Shown one piece after another: positions 55,232 through 63,823 of a stretch of 64,000 bases of DNA. Every line of letters begins with the position of its first letter. Position 1 is the stretch's first letter. The position numbers and the translations under genes are program-made. Source of the stretch: Pseudothermotoga elfii DSM 9442 = NBRC 107921 (GTDB lineage: Bacteria > Thermotogota > Thermotogae > Thermotogales > DSM-5069); NCBI RefSeq assembly GCF_000504085.1, contig NC_022792.1:1578001-1642000 (forward strand). The letters run 5' to 3'. A model generated the notes under the pieces. That model did no database searches, was not told the origin of the DNA, and worked only from the letters and a program-made list of their open reading frames with translations.

Positions 55232-56113
55232 CTAAAAAATAAGGTCTTCCCTACCGATTTTTCTTTGAATGAAAGTTAATACCATGATGATAATGAGTAA
55301 TATAACACTGATTGCTGATGCATAACCCATTTGAAATTCGCTGAATCCTTTTGTGTACAGATAATTAACTATTGTTGTTGTTGAATACCCTGGTCCTCCA
55401 CCTGTCATTATGTAGATGGGTGTGAAAACTTGGAAAGAATTTATCAATGAGGTTGTGATCACAAAAAAAGTGGTCGGCCTCAAGAGTGGTAAAGTTATCT
55501 TAAATGTGATTTGCCACTTCGAAGCACCGTCCAGCGCTGCTGCTTCATAGAGTTCATCTGGGATATTTTGAAGTCCAGCCAGAAAGATGAGCATTCTGTA
55601 TCCAAATCCACTCCAGATAAGGACTATACCAACAGCAATCAAAGCATATCTGTAATCACTTAGCCACTCTATGGGCTTCAAATGTAACGTGACCAGCAGT
55701 TTGTTTGCTATGCCTGTCGTACTTGAAGAAAAGATCAGTGACCATATTATGCTCACAACCACCATTGAAATAATATTTGGAATAAACAAAGCAAGTCTGA
55801 AGAAATTTCTACCTTTAAATGGTTTGTTCAACAAAAGAGCAAAGATGAGTCCCAAGATGGTGTTACCAGGAACATATAAAATCGTGAAGTACAGAGTATT
55901 AAGAATGGATCTAAGAAATACTTGATCTTTCAACAATTTAGTATAATTTTTCAATCCAACAAATTCCGCAGAATTAAATGTTATTATACTGAATTCTTTG
56001 AAGCTCAAAATTACCACCCATACAATGGGGATAAAGAGAAAAACAGTAAAAACAATATATGCAGGTGCACAAAAAGTATAAGCGATCAGATTTTCTCTCA
56101 ATTTTTTTCTCAC
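55232..56113 (-). CDS. Sugar ABC transporter permease, CUT1 family (MalF/UgpA type)
   Basis: About 293 residues with a cytoplasmic N terminus, six transmembrane segments and the EAA loop ELYEAAALDGASKWQITFKI. Two GTG codons are possible; 56113 has GAGGTG nine bases upstream, while the one at 56125 is part of that SD. A hairpin (56167-56182) separates it from the binding-protein gene. Confidence 0.92.
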   Translation of the reverse strand: MRKKLRENLIAYTFCAPAYIVFTVFLFIPIVWVVILSFKEFSIITFNSAEFVGLKNYTKLLKDQVFLRSILNTLYFTILYVPGNTILGLIFALLLNKPFKGRNFFRLALFIPNIISMVVVSIIWSLIFSSSTTGIANKLLVTLHLKPIEWLSDYRYALIAVGIVLIWSGFGYRMLIFLAGLQNIPDELYEAAALDGASKWQITFKITLPLLRPTTFFVITTSLINSFQVFTPIYIMTGGGPGYSTTTIVNYLYTKGFSEFQMGYASAISVILLIIIMVLTFIQRKIGREDLIF

Positions 56114-56166
56114 TTCTATTATCACCTCATAGGCTTTCCAGCAGGCTTGTACTAATCAAAACAAGA

Positions 56167-56182
56167 GAAGGCCGAAGCCTTC
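56167..56182 (-). terminator. Intra-operon attenuator after the sugar-binding protein
   Basis: On the minus strand GAAGGC-TTCG-GCCTTC is followed by TCTTGTTTTG. It should reduce expression of the permeases relative to the receptor, like the hairpin in the second Opp operon. Confidence 0.65.
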
Positions 56183-56192
56183 CCTCGATTTT

Positions 56193-57464
56193 TCACCAAG
56201 TGTAACCTTTATCTTTCAAATGTGACTCAAGTTCTTTTTGTGCCCTTTCTAATCCGCTTTCTAACGATATTTTGTCGGAAAGTACATCTTGGATTGCTGC
56301 TCTTATTATTCTTGTGAAAGCAGAATATTCTGGATGTTCAACCCATGGTCTCGAATCAGACATCTGTTCATCGAAAGCCTTCATTATTTCATCGTCGGCA
56401 ACATACAATTCAGCAGAATCTGACCTTGAAGGAATAAATCCCGCAACATTACAATATTCCAGCATATTTTCTTTGCTGCATAACCACATTAAAAGTTTTG
56501 CTGCCTCTTCTTTGTGTTTTGCAGATGAGGGTATGACAAACACATCGGCACCGTAATAGGAAGTTTTTTTACCAGTCTCTGGGTTGGTTGGCAATACAAC
56601 AGCACCAACTTTGTCACCGAGTTCTTTTCTCAATGCTGTCCCTGCATCACCTGTATCGATGTACATTGCTACTTGACCAGCTACAAGCTGTCGACGAACA
56701 TCAGCCAGATTAGCATTCACAGCTCCTGGTTGAACGACTTTGTATGTTTTGAACAAATCTACAAAAAATTTTGCACCCTTCCGAAATGCGTCAGTTGTAA
56801 TAGCTGGGGCGCCATTCTCGTTTATCATATGTCCACCAGCTTGCCATACCCAAATCATCAATTGATATGCGTACTGAGCAGATGCCCCAAAACCATACAC
56901 ATCAATTTGCCCATCGTTGTCTCTATCAAAGGTCAAGCGTTTTGCATATTCAAGAAAATCATTCCAAGTCCAGTTGGGTGATGGTTCTGGTAACCCTCTT
57001 TCTGCAAGAATATCTTTCCTGTAAAGGACAACACGTGTATGACAAAAATATGGGATACCTACAATTTTTCCACTCATTTCTTTTGGTTTGTTCATTTTGT
57101 AAGTGCTTCCTAAAAGGACTGATTCCGGGAAAGCCTTTAGAAAATCTTGCGGTAAATACTTCTCAAGAGGTTCGATCGATTTCGACCAAGCTAATGCATG
57201 TTCACGTGGTGATCCTACTTTTGCCAGATCTGGTGCCTTACCTGACATTATTGCAACATCGAGTTTTGTGTGTGGATCTTCTGCCCACGGAATTACCACT
57301 AAGTTGACTTTAATACCTGTAGCTTCCTCAAATGCCTTTATATGTTTCTTTACGACCGGAAGGTCGAGTTGTGGGTCTCCCCCGGCAAACCAAAACGTCA
57401 CTTCGGTTGCTAAACAGATCGTTAAGGTCAGGAACACTACCGATAAAACAAAAAGCTTTCTCAT
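56193..57464 (-). CDS. Sugar ABC transporter substrate-binding protein (CUT1, family 1)
   Basis: 423 residues with a signal peptide (MRKLFVLSVVFLTLTICLAT) and family 1 features such as FEEATGIKVNLVVIPW, YKVVQPGAVNANLADVRRQLVAGQVAM and SSAKHKEEAAKLLMWL. It has no lipobox. GGGAGG precedes the ATG. Probably binds the oligosaccharide handled by the operon's hydrolases; the ligand is inferred from context (N-acetylhexosamine-containing). Confidence 0.92.
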   Translation of the reverse strand: MRKLFVLSVVFLTLTICLATEVTFWFAGGDPQLDLPVVKKHIKAFEEATGIKVNLVVIPWAEDPHTKLDVAIMSGKAPDLAKVGSPREHALAWSKSIEPLEKYLPQDFLKAFPESVLLGSTYKMNKPKEMSGKIVGIPYFCHTRVVLYRKDILAERGLPEPSPNWTWNDFLEYAKRLTFDRDNDGQIDVYGFGASAQYAYQLMIWVWQAGGHMINENGAPAITTDAFRKGAKFFVDLFKTYKVVQPGAVNANLADVRRQLVAGQVAMYIDTGDAGTALRKELGDKVGAVVLPTNPETGKKTSYYGADVFVIPSSAKHKEEAAKLLMWLCSKENMLEYCNVAGFIPSRSDSAELYVADDEIMKAFDEQMSDSRPWVEHPEYSAFTRIIRAAIQDVLSDKISLESGLERAQKELESHLKDKGYTW

Positions 57465-57512
57465 AACAAAACCTCCCTTCTACCTTTTGGCAAATAACTC
57501 AGAAATCCTTTT

Positions 57513-58634
57513 TCAATTCATGCATCTGCTTAAGAAAAATCTCATTTCTTCGTTTTTGAATACTTCATGAAATGCAAAAATGCATACACCATCTGCTCCA
57601 GAATTCTGTGCAATTTTAATTGTTTCAACAACCTCATGTGCTCTTATATTGTTGTGTGCTTGAATTCCGATCACTACTCTTGATTTACCCATAGCTATCT
57701 TGTGAGTTGTCTTAGTTATGTCTTCGATCCATGAATTTGATCTGTTAAAATCTTGATGATAAGCCATGGGTAACATGAGATCACATAATTCTGCAAAATC
57801 TTGATATCTTTGTCCACAATGTATTAACGCAAAATTTCTTTCACTTGGGTTTGGATCACCTCCTTCTGGAATAAGAGCCGCACTAAATGTAGTAGAATTT
57901 CTCATGTTCTTGATTAGTTGTGATATTGCTTGCGTGAAATCTTTGATGTCATTAGCCCTTAACTCTGTCCATTTAAGAACGTCAGGATCTCCATGTTCGA
58001 ATGCATCCAGAAAGCCTCGACCATCTTCGTTTCTGCCCCAGGTTTGAATCGCTTTTTTAAGGAGTTTTTCAACATCTAAACCAAAAGTGCGTAATTTGTG
58101 AATTTGGGAAGGTCCCCATCCCCATGCGCCATTGGGATATCTTATATAATCTAAATGAATTCCTTCGGGTTCGTAATCATTTACAACTTCTTTGATCAAA
58201 GAAAAAAGATATTCCTTGTAATTCTGATCGGTTGTGAAATCTATAACAGATGTTGATACTCTGAAACAAGTGTGTTCACCCAATCTATACTCGTGAGACA
58301 GTTCTTCAAGTGGTATCCCCCACATGCCAGAGCTGGGGTTTAACTGAAGATAAGATCTATCTTGTGACACAATAAACCAAGCATGGAGTCTTATGTTCAA
58401 CTTTTTGCATATTTCTGAAGCTTTTGGCAAGACCACATTATTCTTTGAAACGCTTATGGCAATTTTAGAAGGCCAATACACCTTCCCTGTAGTTCCTTTC
58501 ACAAGAAGAAATAAGTCTGTGAAACCCATCTCTTTCGAATCTTTGATAGCTTTCTCCACGCCATACTCTGATAACGATGAACTCCAGGACCAGATACCTT
58601 TTACATAACCTTGAAGGTTTTCACTCATACCCAA
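57513..58634 (-). CDS. DUF187/GHL10-like glycoside hydrolase, cytoplasmic paralogue
   Basis: 373 residues forming a TIM-barrel-like protein. The hallmark HLDYIRYP is at residues 160-167, preceded by LFLLVKGTTGKVYWPS and LHAWFIVSQD, and followed by TFSAALIPEGGD and LMLPMAYHQDF. This pattern fits the GHL10 (DUF187, YngK-like) glycosyl-hydrolase-like group. There is no signal peptide. Its close paralogue at 59474 is a lipoprotein, so the pair may act outside and inside on the same glycan. The substrate is unknown. Confidence 0.72.
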   Translation of the reverse strand: MGMSENLQGYVKGIWSWSSSLSEYGVEKAIKDSKEMGFTDLFLLVKGTTGKVYWPSKIAISVSKNNVVLPKASEICKKLNIRLHAWFIVSQDRSYLQLNPSSGMWGIPLEELSHEYRLGEHTCFRVSTSVIDFTTDQNYKEYLFSLIKEVVNDYEPEGIHLDYIRYPNGAWGWGPSQIHKLRTFGLDVEKLLKKAIQTWGRNEDGRGFLDAFEHGDPDVLKWTELRANDIKDFTQAISQLIKNMRNSTTFSAALIPEGGDPNPSERNFALIHCGQRYQDFAELCDLMLPMAYHQDFNRSNSWIEDITKTTHKIAMGKSRVVIGIQAHNNIRAHEVVETIKIAQNSGADGVCIFAFHEVFKNEEMRFFLSRCMN

Positions 58635-58655
58635 TACACCCTTTGAAGATTTGGC

Positions 58656-59417
58656 TCAGAGCATTGGAATATACTTTCTATACTTTTCCACCAATAATGC
58701 ATTTACTTCATCTCCTTGCGGTACATTCGCACTGAGAAATACGGGAGGTTCTACTCCATCTTTTTCAAAAAGTTTGACGATCTCAGCCATGACGGAATTT
58801 ATGATGAATGCGCCGCATATCGTTGAAAGTGGTCCAACGGTAATATCGTTCATTTTCAAAGATGCATCTCCGTATGGAACATGATTGTCAATGGTTAAAT
58901 CAGCGACTTCGTACAATTTTTTACCTAACTCGTTTCTCGCAGTTACGTTCTTTGAATGCTCAACAGATGTGACTGCTGCTACGTATGCACCTATTTTCTT
59001 GGTACTTTCAGCAAATGTTACAACGACAGAATTTGAGCCAGAATTGGAAAACACGACAACCACATCGCGAGAAGAAATGGGTAGATCAGAAGCTATTGCT
59101 TCTCCAATACCATCTATTCTTTCAAGTTTTGAGCTCAATACAGCCCTTTCATGAAGCATTAGTGAACCAATCAACACAGGATATACTGGTGCTATTCCAC
59201 CAGCACGATAGAAAATTTCTTCCACAAGTATATGAGAATGTCCAGTACCAAAAGCATAGATGAGTCCATTGGATTTAATTGCTTTGTATGCTTTTTCTGC
59301 AAGAATTTTGATCTTGTTTGTTTCTTTTTCAACGATTTGTTGAAGACTGATGTTGATCTTTTGATAATATTGATCAATTAAACTCACAGCATCGTGCTTT
59401 GAAAATTCGTTTGTCAC
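58656..59417 (-). CDS. SIS-domain sugar-phosphate protein (UPF0309 type)
   Basis: About 253 residues. The SIS phosphosugar fold shows FGTGHSHILVEEIFYRAGG, then VVVFSNSGSNSVVVTFAE. The C-terminal region VPYGDASLKMNDITVGPLST is typical of the uncharacterised UPF0309 group. It may isomerise or cleave a phosphorylated amino sugar. GTG at 59417 has AGGAGGG eight bases upstream; the codon at 59477 would overlap the previous gene and is rejected. Confidence 0.8.
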   Translation of the reverse strand: MTNEFSKHDAVSLIDQYYQKINISLQQIVEKETNKIKILAEKAYKAIKSNGLIYAFGTGHSHILVEEIFYRAGGIAPVYPVLIGSLMLHERAVLSSKLERIDGIGEAIASDLPISSRDVVVVFSNSGSNSVVVTFAESTKKIGAYVAAVTSVEHSKNVTARNELGKKLYEVADLTIDNHVPYGDASLKMNDITVGPLSTICGAFIINSVMAEIVKLFEKDGVEPPVFLSANVPQGDEVNALLVEKYRKYIPML

Positions 59418-59473
59418 AAAAAATTCCCTCCTTGTACTCAATGAATGAACATATTCTGCAATACAGCTATGCC

Positions 59474-61156
59474 TCACTTGAATTCCTTGAAAATATTTCT
59501 GAGTGGTTCTTCTCTTTCAGTGTTGAGAATTGTCCCTGCCCTGAAGATACATATGCCTTCGGCATTTTTATCAATACAATCATCAACAATTTGTGCAAGT
59601 TCATCCCCTGTTACTGGAGAATATCCTTGAAGTCCCAAGACAAGTTTGGTATTCATTTGAATCTGTTGTCTTGCTCCAGTGAAGATCTCTCCCGTAATCC
59701 AGGATGAATCCTTACCATAATCTCTGTGATAAGCCATGGGTATGATCATTTCACAATCGTCTGAAAAAATCGCATAATTCTGACCATAATGAACTAATCC
59801 AAAGGCTTTCTCAGTACTATCGAGACTTGCAGGTTCTGGCATTAGAGCGGCGCTGATTATTATGTCTGGTTTTACTTGTTTGGCACAACTGGATAAGTCT
59901 TGAAGAAAATTCTGGACATTTCTTGACCTGATTTCAACCCATTTTGTAACTGTCGCATCTCCGCTAATGTATGCATTTACGAAAGACTGGTTATCGCCAT
60001 TTGTTCCCCATGTTTGAATAGCCAAATTCTTGAGATACTGAATATCCGAATCATTAAGGCCATTTTCCATAGCTGTTTGGATTTCTATTGGCCCCCAACC
60101 CCAAGCACCCGTTGGGTATCTTATGTAATCAAAGTGCAGTCCATCTGGCCTATAATTCTCTATGACTTCGCGTATGAGTGATTTCATATACTCTTTGTAT
60201 TCATCAAAACCAACAAAATCTACAGTTTTTCCTGCTCTTTGAGGATCCCCATCCACTGTTTTTGGAATTCCGTACATCTTGCTCTCTGGATAAGTTGAGG
60301 TGAATGCCTGATCTTGGTTGCAGACAAACCACATGTGTAACCTTAAGCCGCTTGTTCTACAAAATTCCGATGCTCTGGGCAGAACAGTTGTGTCTGATGA
60401 AAAACCCAACGCAATTTGAGATGGCCAGTTAACTGTACCAGAGGTTCCTTTAACAAGGAGTAATATATCGGTGAAGCCGACCTCTTTAAGATGTTGTAGA
60501 GTATTTTCAACTCCAAGATTAGCAAGTGTGCTTCCCCAGACCCATACTGCCTTTATCTTGGCAGGCCATGAAAAGGGTAACAAGGCTTTTGATAAAATTA
60601 CATCGTTTGGCAATTTCCCAGTATCAGAAAATTCCTTCAAAGTCTTTGACGCTGTTGCGATGAAGACATCGATTGACATTTTCTTTTGTGATCCATTAAT
60701 ACTTATTGGAATAGCACTTGGTAGGGTTTTGGTTTTTTCAACTTCATTTACAAACCATGACAGGGCAGTATGGAAATCCGACATTGTACACGTTGATGAT
60801 GTACTTTCAAGTTCAAAATCTCCAGCTTCAAAATTCGATGGTAAAATAATTTGGATATATGGCACACCACTTGGTCTCTTGTTAGAATTAAGCAATTCAA
60901 CAGTGTATTTGGCCATAATATACGATGCGTCGTTTAGGTTTACGTTGTCCGAGACCTTTCCTTTGGCTTGCCATACCTTTTCACATGCTTCTGGTAACCT
61001 TTGATACATGTCAACTTGCTCAGCTATAGTTTCTGCTAACATCAATACATCATCACTTGCAAATGTTTCTTGAAGCTTATTATTAGCAATTACAAAACAA
61101 CCAGTTAATACAAATGCCGATAACCCCACAGCAATCAATATTAGACCCTTCTTCAT
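59474..61156 (-). CDS. DUF187/GHL10-like glycoside hydrolase lipoprotein
   Basis: 560 residues starting with a lipoprotein signal (MKKGLILIAVGLSAFVLTGC, lipobox Cys20), so it is anchored outside the cytoplasmic membrane. Residues of about 30-195 form a helical domain that I do not recognise; from VWVWGSTLANLGVENTL onward it parallels the cytoplasmic paralogue, including FDYIRYPTGAWGWG and MIIPMAYHRDYG. Probably cuts a polymer before transport. The short gap to the next gene (56 bases) keeps it within the operon. Confidence 0.75.
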   Translation of the reverse strand: MKKGLILIAVGLSAFVLTGCFVIANNKLQETFASDDVLMLAETIAEQVDMYQRLPEACEKVWQAKGKVSDNVNLNDASYIMAKYTVELLNSNKRPSGVPYIQIILPSNFEAGDFELESTSSTCTMSDFHTALSWFVNEVEKTKTLPSAIPISINGSQKKMSIDVFIATASKTLKEFSDTGKLPNDVILSKALLPFSWPAKIKAVWVWGSTLANLGVENTLQHLKEVGFTDILLLVKGTSGTVNWPSQIALGFSSDTTVLPRASEFCRTSGLRLHMWFVCNQDQAFTSTYPESKMYGIPKTVDGDPQRAGKTVDFVGFDEYKEYMKSLIREVIENYRPDGLHFDYIRYPTGAWGWGPIEIQTAMENGLNDSDIQYLKNLAIQTWGTNGDNQSFVNAYISGDATVTKWVEIRSRNVQNFLQDLSSCAKQVKPDIIISAALMPEPASLDSTEKAFGLVHYGQNYAIFSDDCEMIIPMAYHRDYGKDSSWITGEIFTGARQQIQMNTKLVLGLQGYSPVTGDELAQIVDDCIDKNAEGICIFRAGTILNTEREEPLRNIFKEFK

Positions 61157-61177
61157 ACTATCCCTCCCACCAAAAAA

Positions 61178-62173
61178 TCACGTATTTTTCTTGAAACTGT
61201 GATTCAGAATAACTGTTCTGGATAGATTTCTTGGCTGGTCTGGATTTAAACCCTTACACTTGGCGATAAATAAGCCTAAAAGTTGTGCAAAAATAACTTG
61301 TATAAATGCATCACGCCCGTCCTCAGCAATTGGTGAACGGCAAATGGTTGAGGCTCCAAGCTCTCTCATCTCGCCCAGCAAATTCATTTCTTCTTTTTCG
61401 CTCTGGCCTGATGAATACAGGACGATAACTGTGTCATTAGTTACGAGTGCCTTTGGGCCATGCCTGTATTCAAGGGAGGAAAAGGCTTCCGCCATACTGA
61501 GGGACATTTCCTGTAATTTCAATGCAGATTCTCTTGCTATACCCTCATATATCCCAGAGCCAAGAAAAACGTAATGATTGGCTTTAAACAAAGTTTGGTC
61601 TTCTCCCAGTTGACATAACTCACTGACAAAATCGCTTGAATCATTAATAAGTCGATCATATTTTGGTTCTTTACCAGAAAGTTTGTCGCTAACAAAAAAT
61701 AGACTCAACAACATGCAACTGAATGATTTAGTCATAACTACTGACTTTTCTTCTAATGGTAGAGATAAACATAAATCACATACTTTTTGAAGATCACTTT
61801 TTCCATCGAGTGTGATTCCGAACGTCTTTATGCCAATTTTGTTTAACTTTTCTGCCGCGACCACGGTTTCTGTTGTATTACCTGAACGAGAGATCATCAC
61901 GGCTGAGTATTTGAGTTTTGTGCTGATCATTGATTTCATATCAGATAACAATAATTCACCACTTGGAATTGCTTTTGTTTCTATGCCAGTGACACGAGAG
62001 AAATATTTACAAGCCGAGATGCCTAAGTAGTACGATGAACCACAACCAACAAAATAAACTACATCACTGTCAGTGAGAAAATATGGGAAAGAAGATGTTG
62101 GTAGTTGATTCAAATATGAAAGTACTTTTTTGAATTCACCAGGTTGACTGAGTATTTCCTCTTTTGTGTACAA
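61178..62173 (-). CDS. SIS-domain aminosugar isomerase/deaminase (AgaS/GlmS C-terminal-like)
   Basis: 331 residues with two SIS modules: FVGCGSSYYLGISACKYF and MISRSGNTTETVVAAEKL in the first, and MAEAFSSLEYRHGP in the second, as in GlmS isomerase domains, FrlB and AgaS. Without a glutaminase domain, a catabolic deaminase or isomerase role on GlcN-6-P or GalN-6-P is likely, in place of NagB, which is not seen here. Second gene of the operon, 27 bases after deoR. Confidence 0.82.
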   Translation of the reverse strand: MYTKEEILSQPGEFKKVLSYLNQLPTSSFPYFLTDSDVVYFVGCGSSYYLGISACKYFSRVTGIETKAIPSGELLLSDMKSMISTKLKYSAVMISRSGNTTETVVAAEKLNKIGIKTFGITLDGKSDLQKVCDLCLSLPLEEKSVVMTKSFSCMLLSLFFVSDKLSGKEPKYDRLINDSSDFVSELCQLGEDQTLFKANHYVFLGSGIYEGIARESALKLQEMSLSMAEAFSSLEYRHGPKALVTNDTVIVLYSSGQSEKEEMNLLGEMRELGASTICRSPIAEDGRDAFIQVIFAQLLGLFIAKCKGLNPDQPRNLSRTVILNHSFKKNT

Positions 62174-62200
62174 TCTGCCATCACCTCTTTGGTCAAAAAA

Positions 62201-62968
62201 TTAAGCGATTATTACATTTATTCCAATGGATCTAAATTTTCTGGCCTGCTCTTGATCGATGCCATTGTCAGTAACAAGTACATTGACTTTCTCTATATTG
62301 CATATTTTGTAAGGTGCCACCTGATTTATCTTTGTGCTGTCAACAACTAAAATCACAGTTTTTGATTTTTGAATTATTAACTCAGCGAGGTTTCTTTCTT
62401 CAAAATCAGCAACAGTTACGCCTGATTCAAGCCCCACCCCACTTGCTCCAAGTACATAGCAATCAAAATACAAATTTTCGAATAGCTTTGATGCATATTC
62501 GCCAACGCATTCAAATGATCCATGACGTACAATTCCACCTGAATGTATTAGATTAAAGGTTTTACTCAAGTTTATGACAGCCCAAGCAGTTGTTATTGAA
62601 TTTGTTGCTATATTCAAAGAATGAATTGAGCTGCTTTCCAAAGCTTTGATGACGTAATAAACTGTTGTACCGCCACCAACTGCAATTGTCTGTCCATTCT
62701 TGAAAAACTCTACAACCTTTTTTGCTATGCGCTGTTTTTCATCTTTCCGAATGTCTAAATTCTTGAAAAACGGAGAATCACCTGTTATGGTTTTAAGAAC
62801 AGCGCCACCTCGTGTCCTTTCAACCAAACCCTGGGATTCCAGGATATCAAGATCGCGTCGAGCAGTTATTACGGATATATCAAAGGATTTGCAAATATCA
62901 TTAATGCCTATCTGACCGTATTGCCTTAATGTGGTTAGGATCGCTTTCAGTCGTTCTTGCCGGCCCAC
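62201..62968 (-). CDS. DeoR-family transcriptional regulator of the amino-sugar operon
   Basis: 255 residues. The N-terminal helix-turn-helix (YGQIGINDICKSFDISVITA, then RRDLDILESQGLVERTRGGAVL) is followed by the phosphosugar-sensing domain (VGGGTTVYYVIKAL, and a late LVVDSTKINQVAPYKI). Repressors of this family release DNA when a phosphosugar binds. It is the promoter-proximal gene of an eleven-gene operon and probably controls its own promoter, which overlaps GATCAT repeats. Confidence 0.9.
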   Translation of the reverse strand: MGRQERLKAILTTLRQYGQIGINDICKSFDISVITARRDLDILESQGLVERTRGGAVLKTITGDSPFFKNLDIRKDEKQRIAKKVVEFFKNGQTIAVGGGTTVYYVIKALESSSIHSLNIATNSITTAWAVINLSKTFNLIHSGGIVRHGSFECVGEYASKLFENLYFDCYVLGASGVGLESGVTVADFEERNLAELIIQKSKTVILVVDSTKINQVAPYKICNIEKVNVLVTDNGIDQEQARKFRSIGINVIIA

Positions 62969-62990
62969 CGGATCACTCCCTTCCTATTTC

Positions 62991-63038
62991 GATCATAATC
63001 GATCATTTATATATCATCTTTTATAACTATATATGATC
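62991..63038 (-). promoter_or_regulatory. GATCAT-type operator repeats of the DeoR-controlled operon
   Basis: GATCAT occurs at 62991 and 63001 as direct repeats and as its inverse ATGATC at 63033-63038. GATCATTTATATA (63001-63013) and TATATATGATC (63028-63038) form an imperfect inverted repeat covering the -10 region. Assignment to the adjacent DeoR protein is inferred. Confidence 0.5.
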
Positions 63039-63055
63039 CATAATGATAATATCAA
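63026..63055 (-). promoter_or_regulatory. Promoter of the amino-sugar operon
   Basis: Minus-strand TTGATA and TATAGT separated by 18 bases, about 60 bases before the deoR start codon and overlapping the GATCAT repeats. Confidence 0.55.
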
Positions 63056-63232
63056 TAGTCGCTTTTGTTGATTTTTGTACCTTGAAGTGAAAAAATGACA
63101 GTTGTTCGTTCTTTTCACCTGGGTTCTCAAGATTACTTGGCTTTTCGTGAGTTTTCTGGGGTTTTTGAGTGATAGGTTGGATGCAAAACAGTTTGAGGAT
63201 TTAACAAACAGTATAAAAATTTGGAGATAACA
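63056..63232. other. Intergenic stretch, possibly with a decayed coding fragment
   Basis: No gene recognised. Two short plus-strand frames can be read with a frameshift between them (SFHLGSQDYLAFREFSGVF, then LSDRLDAKQFEDLTNSIKIW). They have protein-like composition but no start with SD and no family match that I can name. Confidence 0.25.
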
Positions 63233-63823
63233 TTAGTTTGTCAAAAAATCAATAGTTTTTTCCAATATTTCCAAAGTCTTGCGATCTTTCAACACGAATT
63301 CAAAACCATGATCGCCCTTCGGGTGCAACAACAATTTCGCTGTACATCCTTTTTGTCTGAGTTTTTTGAACATCTTTACAGAACTCACATATGGAACAAC
63401 AGAATCTTTCATTCCATGGGCGAGTAGAATCTTAGGAGATGCTGGTGTTACATAGTTTATTGGAGAGTATTTTTCGTAAATATCCTTAGACTTATTTGGC
63501 AATCTCTTGATCGTTGCCGTAACAGAGAATCGTGCAAAGATTGATTCAGATCTCCATATGTCCATGAGATCACATGGAGTGTAGTAAGCTACTATTTTGT
63601 CAACAAGATTCATATACCTCAAGCCAGTTAAAAGGGCAAGGAGGCCTCCAGCAGACAAGCCCATCAAGGCAAATTGGTTTTTGGAGAGATTGTCGATCTT
63701 TTTTTTCAAAAACAATATAGCGTTGGAAAGCTCTTCGAGCAATTTTTCTATCTCTTGAATATAACCTCTGCTGTATCCTATTGCTGCCACAATGAATCCC
63801 TGTGACACCAAAAATAACGCCAA
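63233..63823 (-). pseudogene. 5'-truncated alpha/beta hydrolase
   Basis: 196 residues of an alpha/beta hydrolase related to dienelactone hydrolase or prolyl-oligopeptidase-type esterases. The nucleophile elbow GLSAGG, an Asp in HGMKDSVVPY and a His in HPKGDHGFEF are present. The family's N-terminal strands and the HGGG oxyanion loop are missing: the frame begins at LVSQGFIVAAIGY, with a stop (TAG) six codons upstream of the TTG at 63823 and no SD. The bases beyond, up to the window end, do not encode the lost part in any frame that I can see. Likely a truncated pseudogene. Confidence 0.6.
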
